This document shows positions 9,202-17,631 of a stretch of DNA of 64,000 nucleotides, one piece after another; position 1 is the first letter of the stretch, and each line of letters starts with the position of its first letter. Under the pieces are notes generated by a model. It searched no databases, had not been told where the DNA came from, and was given only the letters and a program-made list of their open reading frames with translations. The translations under genes and the position numbers were made by a program. The stretch spans positions 22,500-86,499 of the forward strand of contig JAFAZX010000024.1 of assembly GCA_019239425.1 (NCBI GenBank). The letters run 5' to 3'. Source of the stretch: Acidobacteriota bacterium (lineage in GTDB: Bacteria > Acidobacteriota > Blastocatellia > Pyrinomonadales > Pyrinomonadaceae).

Positions 9202-10086
9202 ATGATTGAGAAGAGTCTGAAGATCAGAGGCGTCGAGTGGCGCTACGTCACCGGCGGCCGCGGCGAGCAGACGCTCCTGCTCTTCCACGGCGCCGTCGGC
9301 GGGGCCGAGACGATGCGCTGGGTGGCCTCCGCCTTCGAGGACGAGTACCGCACCATCACGCCCACCGTCGCCGACGTGTCCACGCTCGAAGAGGTCTGCG
9401 ACGCGGCGAGCGCCATCCTCGACCGCGAGCACGTCGGGCGCGCCGTCGTCTTCGGCGGCTCGTTCGGCGGGATGGTCGCGCAGGCGTTCTTCAAACGCCG
9501 CCGCGCGCAGGTGCAAGACCTCGTCCTGCTCTCGACCGGCGCGCCCAGCCCGAAGGTAGGCGCGCGCACCGCGCGTTCGAACGCCTTCATGCGCCTGCTC
9601 CCCTTCCCGCTTCTGCGCGGCATGATGAGGCTCGAAATCAAGAGGCACCTCGACGCGCCGTTCCCCGAAGAGCAGGCCGCGCGTGTCGCGGAGTTCCGGC
9701 AGAAGCTCGACCGATACTTCGAGCAGAACTTGACGAAACGGACGCTCCTCTCGCGCGTGGCCTTGAGCGTGGACTTCAACCGCAACGAACGTTACGCGCC
9801 CGAAGACTCCGAAGGCTGGCCGGGCCGCGTGCTCGTCGTCGAGTCGGACGACGACCCGTCGATTCCCGCTGAGGAGCGACGCCGCCTGCGCGAGACCTAC
9901 CCGCGCGCCTTCGTCTGCACCTTCCCCGGCGCGGGACAGTTGCTCCCGCTCCTGCGAACGGAGGAGTTGGTCGGCCTCGTCAAAGCCTTCCTCAAAGATG
10001 ACTACAGCACGCCCGCCCAAATCTTCGCCGAGTGCTCCACGGCCGAAGGGCACGAGCACCTGCCGCACGGCGAGGTGAACCTATGA
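9202..10086 (+). CDS. Alpha/beta-hydrolase fold protein
   Basis: The 294-aa protein has no signal peptide. It shows LLFHGAVGGAETMRW (oxyanion region) and the nucleophile elbow GGSFGG with Ser87 followed by MVAQAFF. A helical cap segment (about residues 110-190) precedes a C-terminal region with a putative acid (VVESDDDPSIP). In place of the usual catalytic His there is PGAGQLLPLL, where I do not see a His, so the triad may be incomplete. The stop overlaps the start of the ankyrin gene (ATGA), indicating translational coupling. Confidence 0.8.
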   Translation: MIEKSLKIRGVEWRYVTGGRGEQTLLLFHGAVGGAETMRWVASAFEDEYRTITPTVADVSTLEEVCDAASAILDREHVGRAVVFGGSFGGMVAQAFFKRRRAQVQDLVLLSTGAPSPKVGARTARSNAFMRLLPFPLLRGMMRLEIKRHLDAPFPEEQAARVAEFRQKLDRYFEQNLTKRTLLSRVALSVDFNRNERYAPEDSEGWPGRVLVVESDDDPSIPAEERRRLRETYPRAFVCTFPGAGQLLPLLRTEELVGLVKAFLKDDYSTPAQIFAECSTAEGHEHLPHGEVNL

Positions 10087-12167
10087 AGCGAGCATTTGAG
10101 TTGACGCTCTCCGCGCTGCTCCTCTTCGCCTGCGCGCACGGCGCGGCGGCGCGGCAACAACAGCAGACCGCCGAGCAGGAGGAGAAGGACACGCGCCTGC
10201 TCGAAGCGGCGCGCAAGGGTCAGGCGGACGAGGTGCGCCTCGCGCTCGAAGCCGGCGCGCAGGTCGAGGCGCTCGACCGCGAAGGACGCACGGCGCTCAT
10301 CCTCGCCGCGCGCGAAGGGCACCGCGGGGCGGCGGCCGAACTCCTCAAGGCGCGCGCCGCCGTGGACGCGCGCGACCGCACGGGCCTGACCGCGCTCTCC
10401 TACGCCGTCGAGCGCTCGCAGGGCTACACGGACGGCTACGAACTCGTCCGCCTGCTGACGGAGGCGCGCGCCGACGCGAACGTCAACGCGCCGGACGGGC
10501 GGCCGCTCGTCGTCTACGTCGCCGACAGAGGCGACGAGAACATCGCAGACCTTCTGCTCGGCGCGGGCGCAGACCCGAACGCGGCCGGCTCCGACGGGAA
10601 GACCGCGCTCGTCGTCGCCGTCGGGCGCGACGACGAGAAGATGGTGCGCCTCCTCATGCGCGTCGGCGCCGAAGACCGGCCCGACCCGACGAACGGCCGC
10701 ACGGCCCTCATGCTCGCCGCCGAACAGGGGCGCGCACGCGTCGCCGTCGCGCTCGTCGAGGGCGGCTCGCCCGTGGACGCGCGAGACCGCGGCGGGCGCA
10801 CCGCGCTCATGCAAACGGCCGAGCGCGGCGACGCGGAGATGGTACGCCTCTTCATCAATCAAGGCGCCGACACGAACGTCTCCGACCGCGACGGCGCGAC
10901 CGCATACCTGCTCGCGGCGCGCGCCGGGGAGGTGGCCGCGCTGCGCGCACTCTCCGACGCGGGCGCGCGTCCGGACGCGCGCGACGCGCACGGCCGCGGC
11001 GCGCTCATGTACGCCGCCGCGTCCACGCGCGCAGAGGCCGTCCGCTACCTTCTCTCGAAGGGCGCGCGCGTGGACGAGCGCGACGACGAGGGCGCGACCG
11101 CGCTCATCCTCGCGGCCGCAGGGAATCACGCGGAGGTCGCGCGCGCCCTGATAGAGGCCGGCGCGGACTTGACCGCGCGCGACTCTTCGGGCCGCGCCGC
11201 GCTCGTGCACGCGGCGGGCGCGGGCGGGGCCGAGACGGTCGCGCTGCTCCTGCTCGCGGGCGCGAAGGCCACGGACGAAGACGGGCGCGCGGCGACCCTC
11301 GCGGCGGCGCTCAAAGGTTCCGCGCCCGTCGTCAAACTCCTCGTCGAAGGCGGCGCGTCGGTCGACGAGAGTGACGCGGAAGGGACGACGATTCTCATGA
11401 TCGCCGCGCGCGCACGCGCGTCGGCGCTCGCGCAGTACCTCCTGACCAAAGGCGCGAGCATCAAGCTCCGCAACCGGCGCGGCGACACGGCGCTCACGCT
11501 CGCGGGCGAGGGCGGCTCGGCGGAGGTCACGCGGCTTCTGCTCGACGCGGGCGCGCCCGTGGACGAGGTCAACGGGCGCGGGACGACCGTGCTGATGATG
11601 GCCTCGGAGGATTCGGACGTAGACCTCGTCCGGCTCCTCATCGCGCGCCGCGCGCAGGTCAACCTCGCGGACGACTCGGGCGAGACGGCACTGCTGCGCG
11701 CCGCGCGCGGCGGGAGAAGAGAGAACGTCCAACTGCTGCTCGCGGCCGGCGCGGACTTGAAGGCGCGCACGAAGGCGGGCGACACGGCCCTGACGCTCGC
11801 CGCCGAGCGCGACGCGAAGGAGGTCGTCAAGCTCCTCCTCTCTACGGGCGCGGGCGTGGACGAGCAGAACCGCGAAGGGCGCACGCTCCTGACGTTCGCG
11901 GCCGAGCGCGACGACAAAGAGTTTCTCAAGTTCGTGCTGACCTCGCGGCCGCGGCCGGACTTGTCGGATAATGTCGGCCGCACGCCCCTGATGTACGCGG
12001 CCGCGCGCGGCCACCACGACAACGCCAAGCTCCTGCTCAAGGCCGGCGCAGACCCCGCGCTGACCGACCGGCAGGGCAAGACCGCTTACGCCATCGCGGT
12101 CGAGAACCGGCACGACGACACGGCGCGCGCCGTGCGCCCGAAGAAGAGTAAGGGAGCGACTCCATGA
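10083..12167 (+). CDS. Exported ankyrin-repeat protein
   Basis: The 694-aa protein has an N-terminal signal peptide (hydrophobic core LTLSALLLFACAHG, then AAARQ). It continues with about nineteen ankyrin repeats of about 33 residues (G.TALI.AA..G..E.V..LL.AGA.VD..D). The repeats fill the protein to its C-terminus, with no catalytic domain. It probably serves as a periplasmic or surface protein-binding scaffold. The start at 10083 is chosen because it overlaps the preceding stop and opens directly into the signal peptide. It ends by overlapping the next gene (ATGA), so three genes from 9202 are translationally coupled. Its GC-rich antisense frame is also open but has no protein-like content. 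Confidence 0.92.
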   Translation: MKRAFELTLSALLLFACAHGAAARQQQQTAEQEEKDTRLLEAARKGQADEVRLALEAGAQVEALDREGRTALILAAREGHRGAAAELLKARAAVDARDRTGLTALSYAVERSQGYTDGYELVRLLTEARADANVNAPDGRPLVVYVADRGDENIADLLLGAGADPNAAGSDGKTALVVAVGRDDEKMVRLLMRVGAEDRPDPTNGRTALMLAAEQGRARVAVALVEGGSPVDARDRGGRTALMQTAERGDAEMVRLFINQGADTNVSDRDGATAYLLAARAGEVAALRALSDAGARPDARDAHGRGALMYAAASTRAEAVRYLLSKGARVDERDDEGATALILAAAGNHAEVARALIEAGADLTARDSSGRAALVHAAGAGGAETVALLLLAGAKATDEDGRAATLAAALKGSAPVVKLLVEGGASVDESDAEGTTILMIAARARASALAQYLLTKGASIKLRNRRGDTALTLAGEGGSAEVTRLLLDAGAPVDEVNGRGTTVLMMASEDSDVDLVRLLIARRAQVNLADDSGETALLRAARGGRRENVQLLLAAGADLKARTKAGDTALTLAAERDAKEVVKLLLSTGAGVDEQNREGRTLLTFAAERDDKEFLKFVLTSRPRPDLSDNVGRTPLMYAAARGHHDNAKLLLKAGADPALTDRQGKTAYAIAVENRHDDTARAVRPKKSKGATP

Positions 12168-12553
12168 GCCGTAGACGGAAGAAGGTTGCTGAGAACGACG
12201 CGGGGCCGAACGCCTCCCGTCGGAGCTTCACGAAGACTTTGACGGCGGCCTTCATCGCCGCGCCCGCGCTGGCCGCGAGCGCGCAGGCGCCGCCCGCTAC
12301 TTCGGAGCCGAAGGCGCCGCCCCAACCTCAGACGACGCCCACGCCCGCGCCGCAGACGCAGGGGCCGCCCGCGCCCTCGCCGCTCGCCCTGGCCTACTTC
12401 GAAGTCGCGCGCCAGCGCTTCGGGGAACGTTTGACGGCGGAGCAGCTTGAGGCCGTCAAGCGCGACCTCGAAGGCAACGTGCGCACGGCCGAACGCCTGC
12501 GCGCCTCTAAGCTCAAGAACTCGGACGAGCCCGACTTCGTCTTCTCAGCCTGA
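12164..12553 (+). CDS. Small Tat-exported protein upstream of amidase
   Basis: The 129-aa protein starts in an ATGA overlap with the ankyrin gene. Its N-terminus carries a twin-arginine signal (SRRSFTKTLTAAFIAAPALA), so it is probably exported folded. A Pro/Gln-rich spacer follows (about 42-70), then a short helical domain (ALAYFEVARQRFGERLTAEQ; later AERLRASKLKNSDEPDF). I recognise the layout from gene pairs in which such a small protein precedes an amidase, but no function is established. An accessory or maturation role for the amidase is inference from position only. Confidence 0.75.
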   Translation: MSRRRKKVAENDAGPNASRRSFTKTLTAAFIAAPALAASAQAPPATSEPKAPPQPQTTPTPAPQTQGPPAPSPLALAYFEVARQRFGERLTAEQLEAVKRDLEGNVRTAERLRASKLKNSDEPDFVFSA

Positions 12554-12581
12554 GCGCGAACTCCGCGCGAGAGTCACAAGC

Positions 12582-14006
12582 ATGATCTCAGTCGAGACAC
12601 TCTACGCACCCGTCTCCGAACTCGCGGCGCAGATACGCGCGCGCAAGCTCTCCCCCGTGGAGTTGACCGAGGCTTACCTGCAAAGGCTTGAGACGGTCGG
12701 CAAGCGACTCAACGCCGTCGCCTACGTCATGCGCGAGACGGCGCTCAAAGAAGCGCGGCAGGCCGAAGACGAAATCAAGCGCGGCAAATATCGTGGGCCT
12801 CTGCACGGCATCCCGTACGGCGCCAAAGACCTCTGCGCCACGCGCGAGGCGCCGACGACCTGGGGCGCGACGCCTTACAAAGAGCAGCGCTTCGACTACG
12901 ACGCGACCGTCGTCACGCGCCTGCGCGAGGCGGGCGCGATACTGACGGCCAAGCTGGCGATGATCGAGCTGGCCGGCGGCATGGGCTATAACCAGGCCGA
13001 CGCCTCCTGGACGGGCGCGTGCCGCACGCCGTGGAACACCGGCTTCTGGTCGGGCGGCTCCTCTTCGGGGCCGGGCGCGGCGACCGCCTCCGGATGTGTG
13101 GCGTTTGCGATAGGCTCCGAGACCTCCGGCTCCATCATCACGCCCGCGGCCTTCTGCGGCCTGTCGGGACTCAGGCCGACCTACGGCGCCGTCTCGCGCC
13201 ACGGCGCGATGGCGCTCTCGTGGACTCTGGACAAGCTCGGGCCGATGTGTCGCTCGGCCGAGGACTGCGCGCTCGTCTACGCGGCCATCGCCGGGCGCGA
13301 CCCGCTCGACCCGACCTCGCGCGACAACGCGTCGATGCCGCGCCTCTCGACCGAAGGCAGGCTGCTCCGCCGGCGCAACGGGAAGCGCCTCCGCGTCGGC
13401 GTGTTGAAGGACTCGTACGAGAAGGCGCAGCCCGAAGTGAACAAGAACTTCCTCGCCTCGGTCGAGGTGCTCAGGCGCTTCGCCGATGTCGAGCTGGACG
13501 TGAAGTTGCCGGACTTCCCGTACGGCCCTTCGGTCGGCACCATCGTGGACGCGGAGGGCGCGAGCGCGTTCCGCGAGCTGATCGAGTCGGGGCGCGTCTC
13601 GGAGCTGGCCTCGCCCGAGGGGCGCGTCGGAGGGTTCGCGGCGTCGCTCGTGACGGCCGTCGACTACCTCCACGCGATGCGGCTGCGCGCGCCGATGCGC
13701 CGCGCGTGGGCCGAGATGTTCAAGAAGGTGGACGTGCTCGCCGCGCCCTCGCGCGCGACCGTCTCGTACCCGGTGGACAAGACTTTCGACAAGGCGTACC
13801 CGGGCATCGCCGCCTCCTCGCCCATCGGCGCGAGCAACCTCGTCGGCGTGCCCGCCGTCTCCGTCCCGAACGGCTTCGGACAGAACGGACTGCCGACCGG
13901 CATCCAGTTCGTCGGCCCCGCCTGGGGCGAGCGCGAGCTGCTCGAACTCGCGCACGCGTACCAGTCCGAGACCGACTGGCACACGCGCCGCCCGCCGGTA
14001 GATTAG
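12582..14006 (+). CDS. Amidase signature family hydrolase
   Basis: The 474-aa enzyme has the full Ser-cisSer-Lys triad of the amidase signature family: Lys82 in GIPYGAKDL, cis-Ser at about 160 in SGGSSSGPGA, and nucleophile Ser184 in GSETSGSIITP. It hydrolyses an amide bond. The family includes GatA-like, fatty-acid amide and peptide amidases, and the absence of gatB/gatC neighbours argues against GatA. The start at 12582 gives the normal family N-terminus; the open frame further upstream overlaps the preceding gene. No signal peptide is seen, although the preceding gene encodes a Tat substrate. Confidence 0.92.
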   Translation: MISVETLYAPVSELAAQIRARKLSPVELTEAYLQRLETVGKRLNAVAYVMRETALKEARQAEDEIKRGKYRGPLHGIPYGAKDLCATREAPTTWGATPYKEQRFDYDATVVTRLREAGAILTAKLAMIELAGGMGYNQADASWTGACRTPWNTGFWSGGSSSGPGAATASGCVAFAIGSETSGSIITPAAFCGLSGLRPTYGAVSRHGAMALSWTLDKLGPMCRSAEDCALVYAAIAGRDPLDPTSRDNASMPRLSTEGRLLRRRNGKRLRVGVLKDSYEKAQPEVNKNFLASVEVLRRFADVELDVKLPDFPYGPSVGTIVDAEGASAFRELIESGRVSELASPEGRVGGFAASLVTAVDYLHAMRLRAPMRRAWAEMFKKVDVLAAPSRATVSYPVDKTFDKAYPGIAASSPIGASNLVGVPAVSVPNGFGQNGLPTGIQFVGPAWGERELLELAHAYQSETDWHTRRPPVD

Positions 14007-14387
14007 GCAGCAGGCAGATGGCAGTAGGCAGTTCAGAACAGAATCCGACGGGCGAAAAGGAACGGAGGCGGCGAGCTATTCAACTTGCCGCCTCCGAAAC
14101 TTTCAGGCGGAGTATTTCAACGTAGCTTATACCGACTTGCAGAATAAAATAAGGCCGCTTAAAGCTGGGAGCGCGGGCATCCCTGCCCGCCAGCGTGCGC
14201 CAGCACGCTGACCGCCTCCCTCTTCCTCTCAACCCTGAGACATAAAGTCTGACGGCTTTCGCGCTCACGCGCTCATGCGGGCAGGGATGCCCGCGCTCCC
14301 AGCGAGGAGGGGCCTTATTTTATTATGCAAGTCGGTATTACCATGCTAACTGCATACTGCCTACTGCCATCTGCATACTGCCTGCTT
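14005..14387. repeat. Composite palindromic element with AGGCAG outer arms, containing an inner hairpin and MITE copy A
   Basis: The outer left arm (14005-14033, AGGCAGCAGGCAGATGGCAG onward) is complementary to the outer right arm (14348-14387, CTGCATACTGCCTACTGCCA onward). Nested inside are a GC-rich hairpin at 14063-14096 (CGGAGGCGGCGAG / complementary CCGCCTCCG) and the 210-bp inverted-repeat element at 14129-14338. A near-identical outer-plus-inner design without the MITE is at 25791-25962. It lies just after the amidase stop. Confidence 0.85.
14129..14338 (+). mobile_element. MITE-like element, copy A (210 bp)
   Basis: It is bounded by the terminal inverted repeat ATACCGACTTGC / GCAAGTCGGTAT. 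Long imperfect subterminal arms follow (AATAAGGCCGCT, then GGGAGCGCGGGCATCCCTGC and its complement). The central part (CAGCACGCTGACCG then CTCAACC.TGAG then AGTCTGAC) matches the reverse complement of the centre of the element at 23075-23285, so the two are homologous copies in opposite orientation. There is no ORF and no transposase. It is probably mobilised in trans, if still mobile. Confidence 0.8.
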
Positions 14388-14804
14388 CAAAATTATTAAT
14401 CGGGCAAATCGAAACTCCTCATCCGAAAACGCCGACGCCCCGTCCATTCTTTCGGAGCCTGTTGCAACTGTCGGACTCTTCCTGCGCCGAAGCTCCCGCG
14501 CCCGCCGCGGTTCTTCAAGCTTTCCCCCGTCGCCCTCTTCTGGCATCGGCATTGCTTTATCAAAAACCGTACTTCGATAAGGAACTCTGATACGGGTTCT
14601 TGTTGAAATTTTAAGCGCGAGGGCGCGCGCCCGCGCCGTGTGTCAATGGCAGAAGTGTCACACGGGCGGCGGCGGCGTCACGGCTTTTCGGCGATGCTCA
14701 ACCTCGCGCGCCGAAGAAGTTCGTTGGCAACCCGCGCGCGGCGTCGGTTCATCAAGTGGTGTCCGACAGAACAAGCAGCACACACACGGGAGGATTTTAA
14801 ACTC
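14388..14804. other. Gene-free stretch upstream of the outer-membrane barrel gene
   Basis: I find no convincing gene here. Two short leftward frames lack a start signal and protein-like composition. The part around 14540-14620 is less GC-rich than its surroundings and probably contains the promoter of the downstream gene. An imperfect inverted repeat (TGTGTCA / TGTCACA) occurs near 14639-14662. Confidence 0.5.
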
Positions 14805-15410
14805 ATGCGTAAACTTTTCATGGCGGCGCTCTTCATCGCCTGCACCGCACCTTTCACGTTCGCGCAGACGAGCGGCGACGACTACAACAAGTACGACATC
14901 GGCGTCCTCTACTCGCACAACCGCGTGGACACCGGCTTCGACGACCCGACGACCTCGAACTTCCTGAGCGAGCGCGAGGGCTTCAACGGCGTCGAGGCGT
15001 TCGTCAAGGGCAACGTCAGCCGCTACGTCGGCCTCAAGGGCGACTACTCGTTCCACCGCAAGACGTTCACCTTTAACGGCGGCACGGCGGCGACCACCTT
15101 CGACGTGGACGCCAACATCCACCAGTTCCTCGGCGGCGTCGAGCTCAAGGACAACGCCAAGGAGACGAAGGTCAAGCCGTTCGCGCACGTCCTCGCCGGC
15201 GTCGCGCACAGCACCGCCGACACCAGCGGCACGGCGGTCTCCTTCAGCGACTCCTCGAACGACTTCGCGGCGGCCGTCGGCGGCGGCATCGACTTCAAGC
15301 TCAACGACCGCGTCGACCTCCGCGCGATCCAGTTCGACTGGAACCCCGTCCGCGGCGACGGCCAGACCTCGCACAACTTCCGCATCGGCATCGGCATCAT
15401 CTTCCGCTAA
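14805..15410 (+). CDS. Outer-membrane beta-barrel protein (OmpA/OmpW-like 8-strand type)
   Basis: The 201-aa protein has a classic signal peptide (KLFMAALFIACTAPFTFAQ). Alternating amphipathic strands follow (KYDIGVLYSHNRVDTGF, VGLKGDYSFHRKTFTF, VKPFAHVLAGVAHS, FAAAVGGGIDFKLNDRVDLR) and the terminal residue is aromatic-plus-Arg (FRIGIGIIFR). This fits a small outer-membrane beta-barrel. The start at 14805 is set by GGGAGG at 14788-14793 and the signal peptide; the longer upstream frame is non-coding. It is monocistronic and converges on the CheA-like gene across a perfect hairpin. Confidence 0.88.
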   Translation: MRKLFMAALFIACTAPFTFAQTSGDDYNKYDIGVLYSHNRVDTGFDDPTTSNFLSEREGFNGVEAFVKGNVSRYVGLKGDYSFHRKTFTFNGGTAATTFDVDANIHQFLGGVELKDNAKETKVKPFAHVLAGVAHSTADTSGTAVSFSDSSNDFAAAVGGGIDFKLNDRVDLRAIQFDWNPVRGDGQTSHNFRIGIGIIFR

Positions 15411-15432
15411 AGAGCGGGCCGCCGAAGCGCAC

Positions 15433-15524
15433 AGGCAGAAGCCCGACCGTGAGGGAGGGCGTCCGTCTTCCGCAACGATGTTGACGGAAGACGGACGCCC
15501 TCCCTCACGGTCGGGCTTCTGCCT
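15433..15524. terminator. Perfect 40-bp-armed hairpin between convergent genes
   Basis: The arms at 15433-15472 and 15485-15524 are exactly complementary over 40 bp with a 12-bp loop. It lies between the stops of two convergent genes, so it can end transcription from both sides. The ends read AGGCAGAAG / CTTCTGCCT, related to the AGGCAG repeat family, so it may be a repeat exapted as a terminator. There is no clear T-tract. Confidence 0.75.
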
Positions 15525-15530
15525 ATTCCT

Positions 15531-17516
15531 TCAGTCCAGACTCTCCAGCAAACGCGGCAGGTCGAGGACGAGGGCGACCGTGCCGTCGCGCAGCTCGGTC
15601 GCGCCGCCGACGGCGCGCCACCGCTTCGCGTGCCGGCCGAGGCCGCGCACGAGCACCTCGCTCTGCCCCTCCAACTCGTCCACGGCGATGGCGGCGCGCG
15701 CGTCCCCTTCGGCCCCCTGCCGCGCGCGCGCGACGACGTAGGCGCGGCCCGCCGCGCGGTTCGCCTCGCCCTCCTGACCGCCCAGCCCGAGCAGCTCGCG
15801 CAGCTCGACGAGCGGCAGCTCGCGGCCGCGCCAGAGGAGCGTGCGGCGCGCGCCCGCGCCCTCATCACCTTCGGCGCGGACGGTGTCGAGGACGTGTGAA
15901 GAGCCGAGGCAGTAACGCCTGCCCGAAGCCTTGACGACGTGCGCGGGCAGGAGCGCGAGCGAGGTCGGCAGGCGCAGCTCGAAGGTCGTGCCGCGTCCGC
16001 GCAGGCTGCGCACGCGCACCTCGCCACCCGCCTCCTCGACCGCGCGCTCGACCACGTCGAGCCCGACTCCGCGCCCCGAGACCAGCGACGCCCGCGCGGC
16101 CGTCGAGAAGCCCGGGCGGAAGATGAGACGCAGCGCGTGCGCGTCCGTGAGCCGCGGCCCCCGCGTGACGAGTCCGGCCGCGGCGGCCGCGCGCCCGACC
16201 GCCTCCACGTCGACCCCGCGCCCGTCGTCCGAGACGCGCAGCACGACCAGACCGCCCTCCGAATCCGCCTCGACGCGCACGCGCCCCTCGACCGATTTGC
16301 CCGCGGCGAGCCGCTCCTCTTCCGTCTCGACGCCGTGGTCGACCGCGTTGCGCACGAGGTGGAGCAGGGGGTCTGCGACGCGCTCTGCGAGCGAGCGGTC
16401 GAGGCGCGCGTCGCCGCCCGCGACTTCGAACTCGACGCGCTTGCCGGCCGCCCGCGCCGCGGCCCGACCCGCGCGCGCCGCGCGCAGCAGGGAGGCGCGC
16501 AAGGTGACCATGCGCAGGCCGATCAGGCGCTCCTCAAGTTCGAAGAAGCGTCGGCGGACGCCGCGCGCCTTCTCTTCCAGCCCGGCGCGTGCTTCGGCGC
16601 CGGCCAGCGCGTGTTCGAGCGCGCCGAGCGTGTCCGCGAAGAGCGCGTGCGTCGCCGAGATGAGCTCGTCCAACTCTTCGAGCGTGACGCGCACGCCCGC
16701 CGGCATGTTCGAAGACGGAGAGGCCGCGGTCGGAACCGACGCCGCCTCTCTTCTCGCCGAAGCTTCCGACGCTCCTTCCACGGCCCCTTCATCCGCCTTC
16801 GCCTCTTCGAGCCGCGCGCCGAACGCGGCGGCGCGCTCCGTGAGCTTCGCGAACTCTTCGGCGCTCGCGTAGACGATGCGGAAGCCGACGCGGCCCGGCC
16901 CCACTTCGCCGACGAAGGGCTGCGTCGAGACGACCTCGCCCGCCTCCCTAAGCGACTCGCTCAGGCGCTTGTACTGCTCGTCGAAGTCCGAAAGGTCGAA
17001 CTCCACGCCGACGAGGTACGCGCGCGCCCCTTCGGCGACGGCCTCGCTCAAACGCCGGCGCTCGGGCGCGCTCAAGGTGCGCGCCACTTCGGGCGGCAGA
17101 AGCTCCTCGGCCGTGGGCGCCGCGGGCGCCGCCTGCTCGCGCGCGGCCAGGCGGCGCAGGCGCTCGACGAGGCGCTCCGGCGCCGCCCACTCCGAGCCGC
17201 GCGCGGCGGCGTCCAGACTCTCGGCCAGAGTCCCGACGGCCTCCTCACACTCGTCGAGCGCCTCCTCGTCGAGCGGCGCGCCGCCGCGGCGCACGGCGTC
17301 GAGCAGAGACTCGAACTCGTGCGCCACGCGCCCCGCGGCGTCGAGGCCGGCGGCGGCGGCTGTCCCCTTCAACGTGTGGACGTGCCGGAAGGTGCGCGCC
17401 AGAAGCTCGCGCCGCGCCGCCCCCCGCGAGACGCGCAGCTCGGCCACGTCGCCGTACAGCTCTTCGATCAGGTCTTCGGCTTCGGCCAGGAACTCTCTGA
17501 GCAGACGTTCGTCCAT
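15531..17516 (-). CDS. cheA: CheA-like chemotaxis/signalling histidine kinase
   Basis: The 661-aa protein has the CheA domain order. An Hpt domain with phospho-acceptor His47 (RHVHTLKGTAAAAG) comes first. A poorly conserved regulatory segment follows (about 165-235), then a dimerisation region (about 270-330), an HATPase_c domain (N-box LLHLVRNAVDHGVE, G-boxes DDGRGVD and SGRGVGLDVV), and a C-terminal CheW-like domain (about 505-655). There is no attached receiver. It would phosphorylate a CheY/CheB-type regulator in response to a receptor array. No other che genes are nearby, so it may belong to an orphan or scattered pathway. It is transcribed leftward, downstream of nusB. Confidence 0.92.
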   Translation of the reverse strand: MDERLLREFLAEAEDLIEELYGDVAELRVSRGAARRELLARTFRHVHTLKGTAAAAGLDAAGRVAHEFESLLDAVRRGGAPLDEEALDECEEAVGTLAESLDAAARGSEWAAPERLVERLRRLAAREQAAPAAPTAEELLPPEVARTLSAPERRRLSEAVAEGARAYLVGVEFDLSDFDEQYKRLSESLREAGEVVSTQPFVGEVGPGRVGFRIVYASAEEFAKLTERAAAFGARLEEAKADEGAVEGASEASARREAASVPTAASPSSNMPAGVRVTLEELDELISATHALFADTLGALEHALAGAEARAGLEEKARGVRRRFFELEERLIGLRMVTLRASLLRAARAGRAAARAAGKRVEFEVAGGDARLDRSLAERVADPLLHLVRNAVDHGVETEEERLAAGKSVEGRVRVEADSEGGLVVLRVSDDGRGVDVEAVGRAAAAAGLVTRGPRLTDAHALRLIFRPGFSTAARASLVSGRGVGLDVVERAVEEAGGEVRVRSLRGRGTTFELRLPTSLALLPAHVVKASGRRYCLGSSHVLDTVRAEGDEGAGARRTLLWRGRELPLVELRELLGLGGQEGEANRAAGRAYVVARARQGAEGDARAAIAVDELEGQSEVLVRGLGRHAKRWRAVGGATELRDGTVALVLDLPRLLESLD

Positions 17517-17523
17517 GAAAAGA

Positions 17524-17631
17524 AGTAGGCAGAAGGCAGTAGGCAGTTAAAAAACGTCGGGCGGCACGCCGGCCGTAAAGCCGGAACGTACCGCCTTCTA
17601 GACTACTACTGCCTGCCGCCTTCTGCCTACT
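17524..17631. repeat. Composite palindrome, AGGCAG family, between nusB and cheA-like gene
   Basis: The outer arms AGTAGGCAGAAGGCAGTAGG (from 17524) and its complement (17605-17631) enclose a second inverted repeat (CGGGCGGCACGCCGGC region with its partner CCGGAACGTACCGCC). The nusB stop codon falls within the right outer arm. Confidence 0.8.

Noticed and set aside
10002..12113. 703-aa open frame antisense to the ankyrin gene
   Set aside because: Low-complexity Arg/Ala/Gly/Val content from GC-rich codons; the opposite strand has a complete ankyrin protein with a signal peptide.
14129..14338. Structured RNA or riboswitch instead of a MITE
   Set aside because: The second copy is inverted in a different context and ends in the same terminal repeats, which fits a mobile element better; no conserved downstream gene type.
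14388..14804. Short leftward frames as genes
   Set aside because: No ribosome-binding site, no recognisable protein pattern, and they overlap repeat borders.
15939..17528. 529-aa plus-strand frame
   Set aside because: Antisense to the CheA-like gene, which has a complete domain set.
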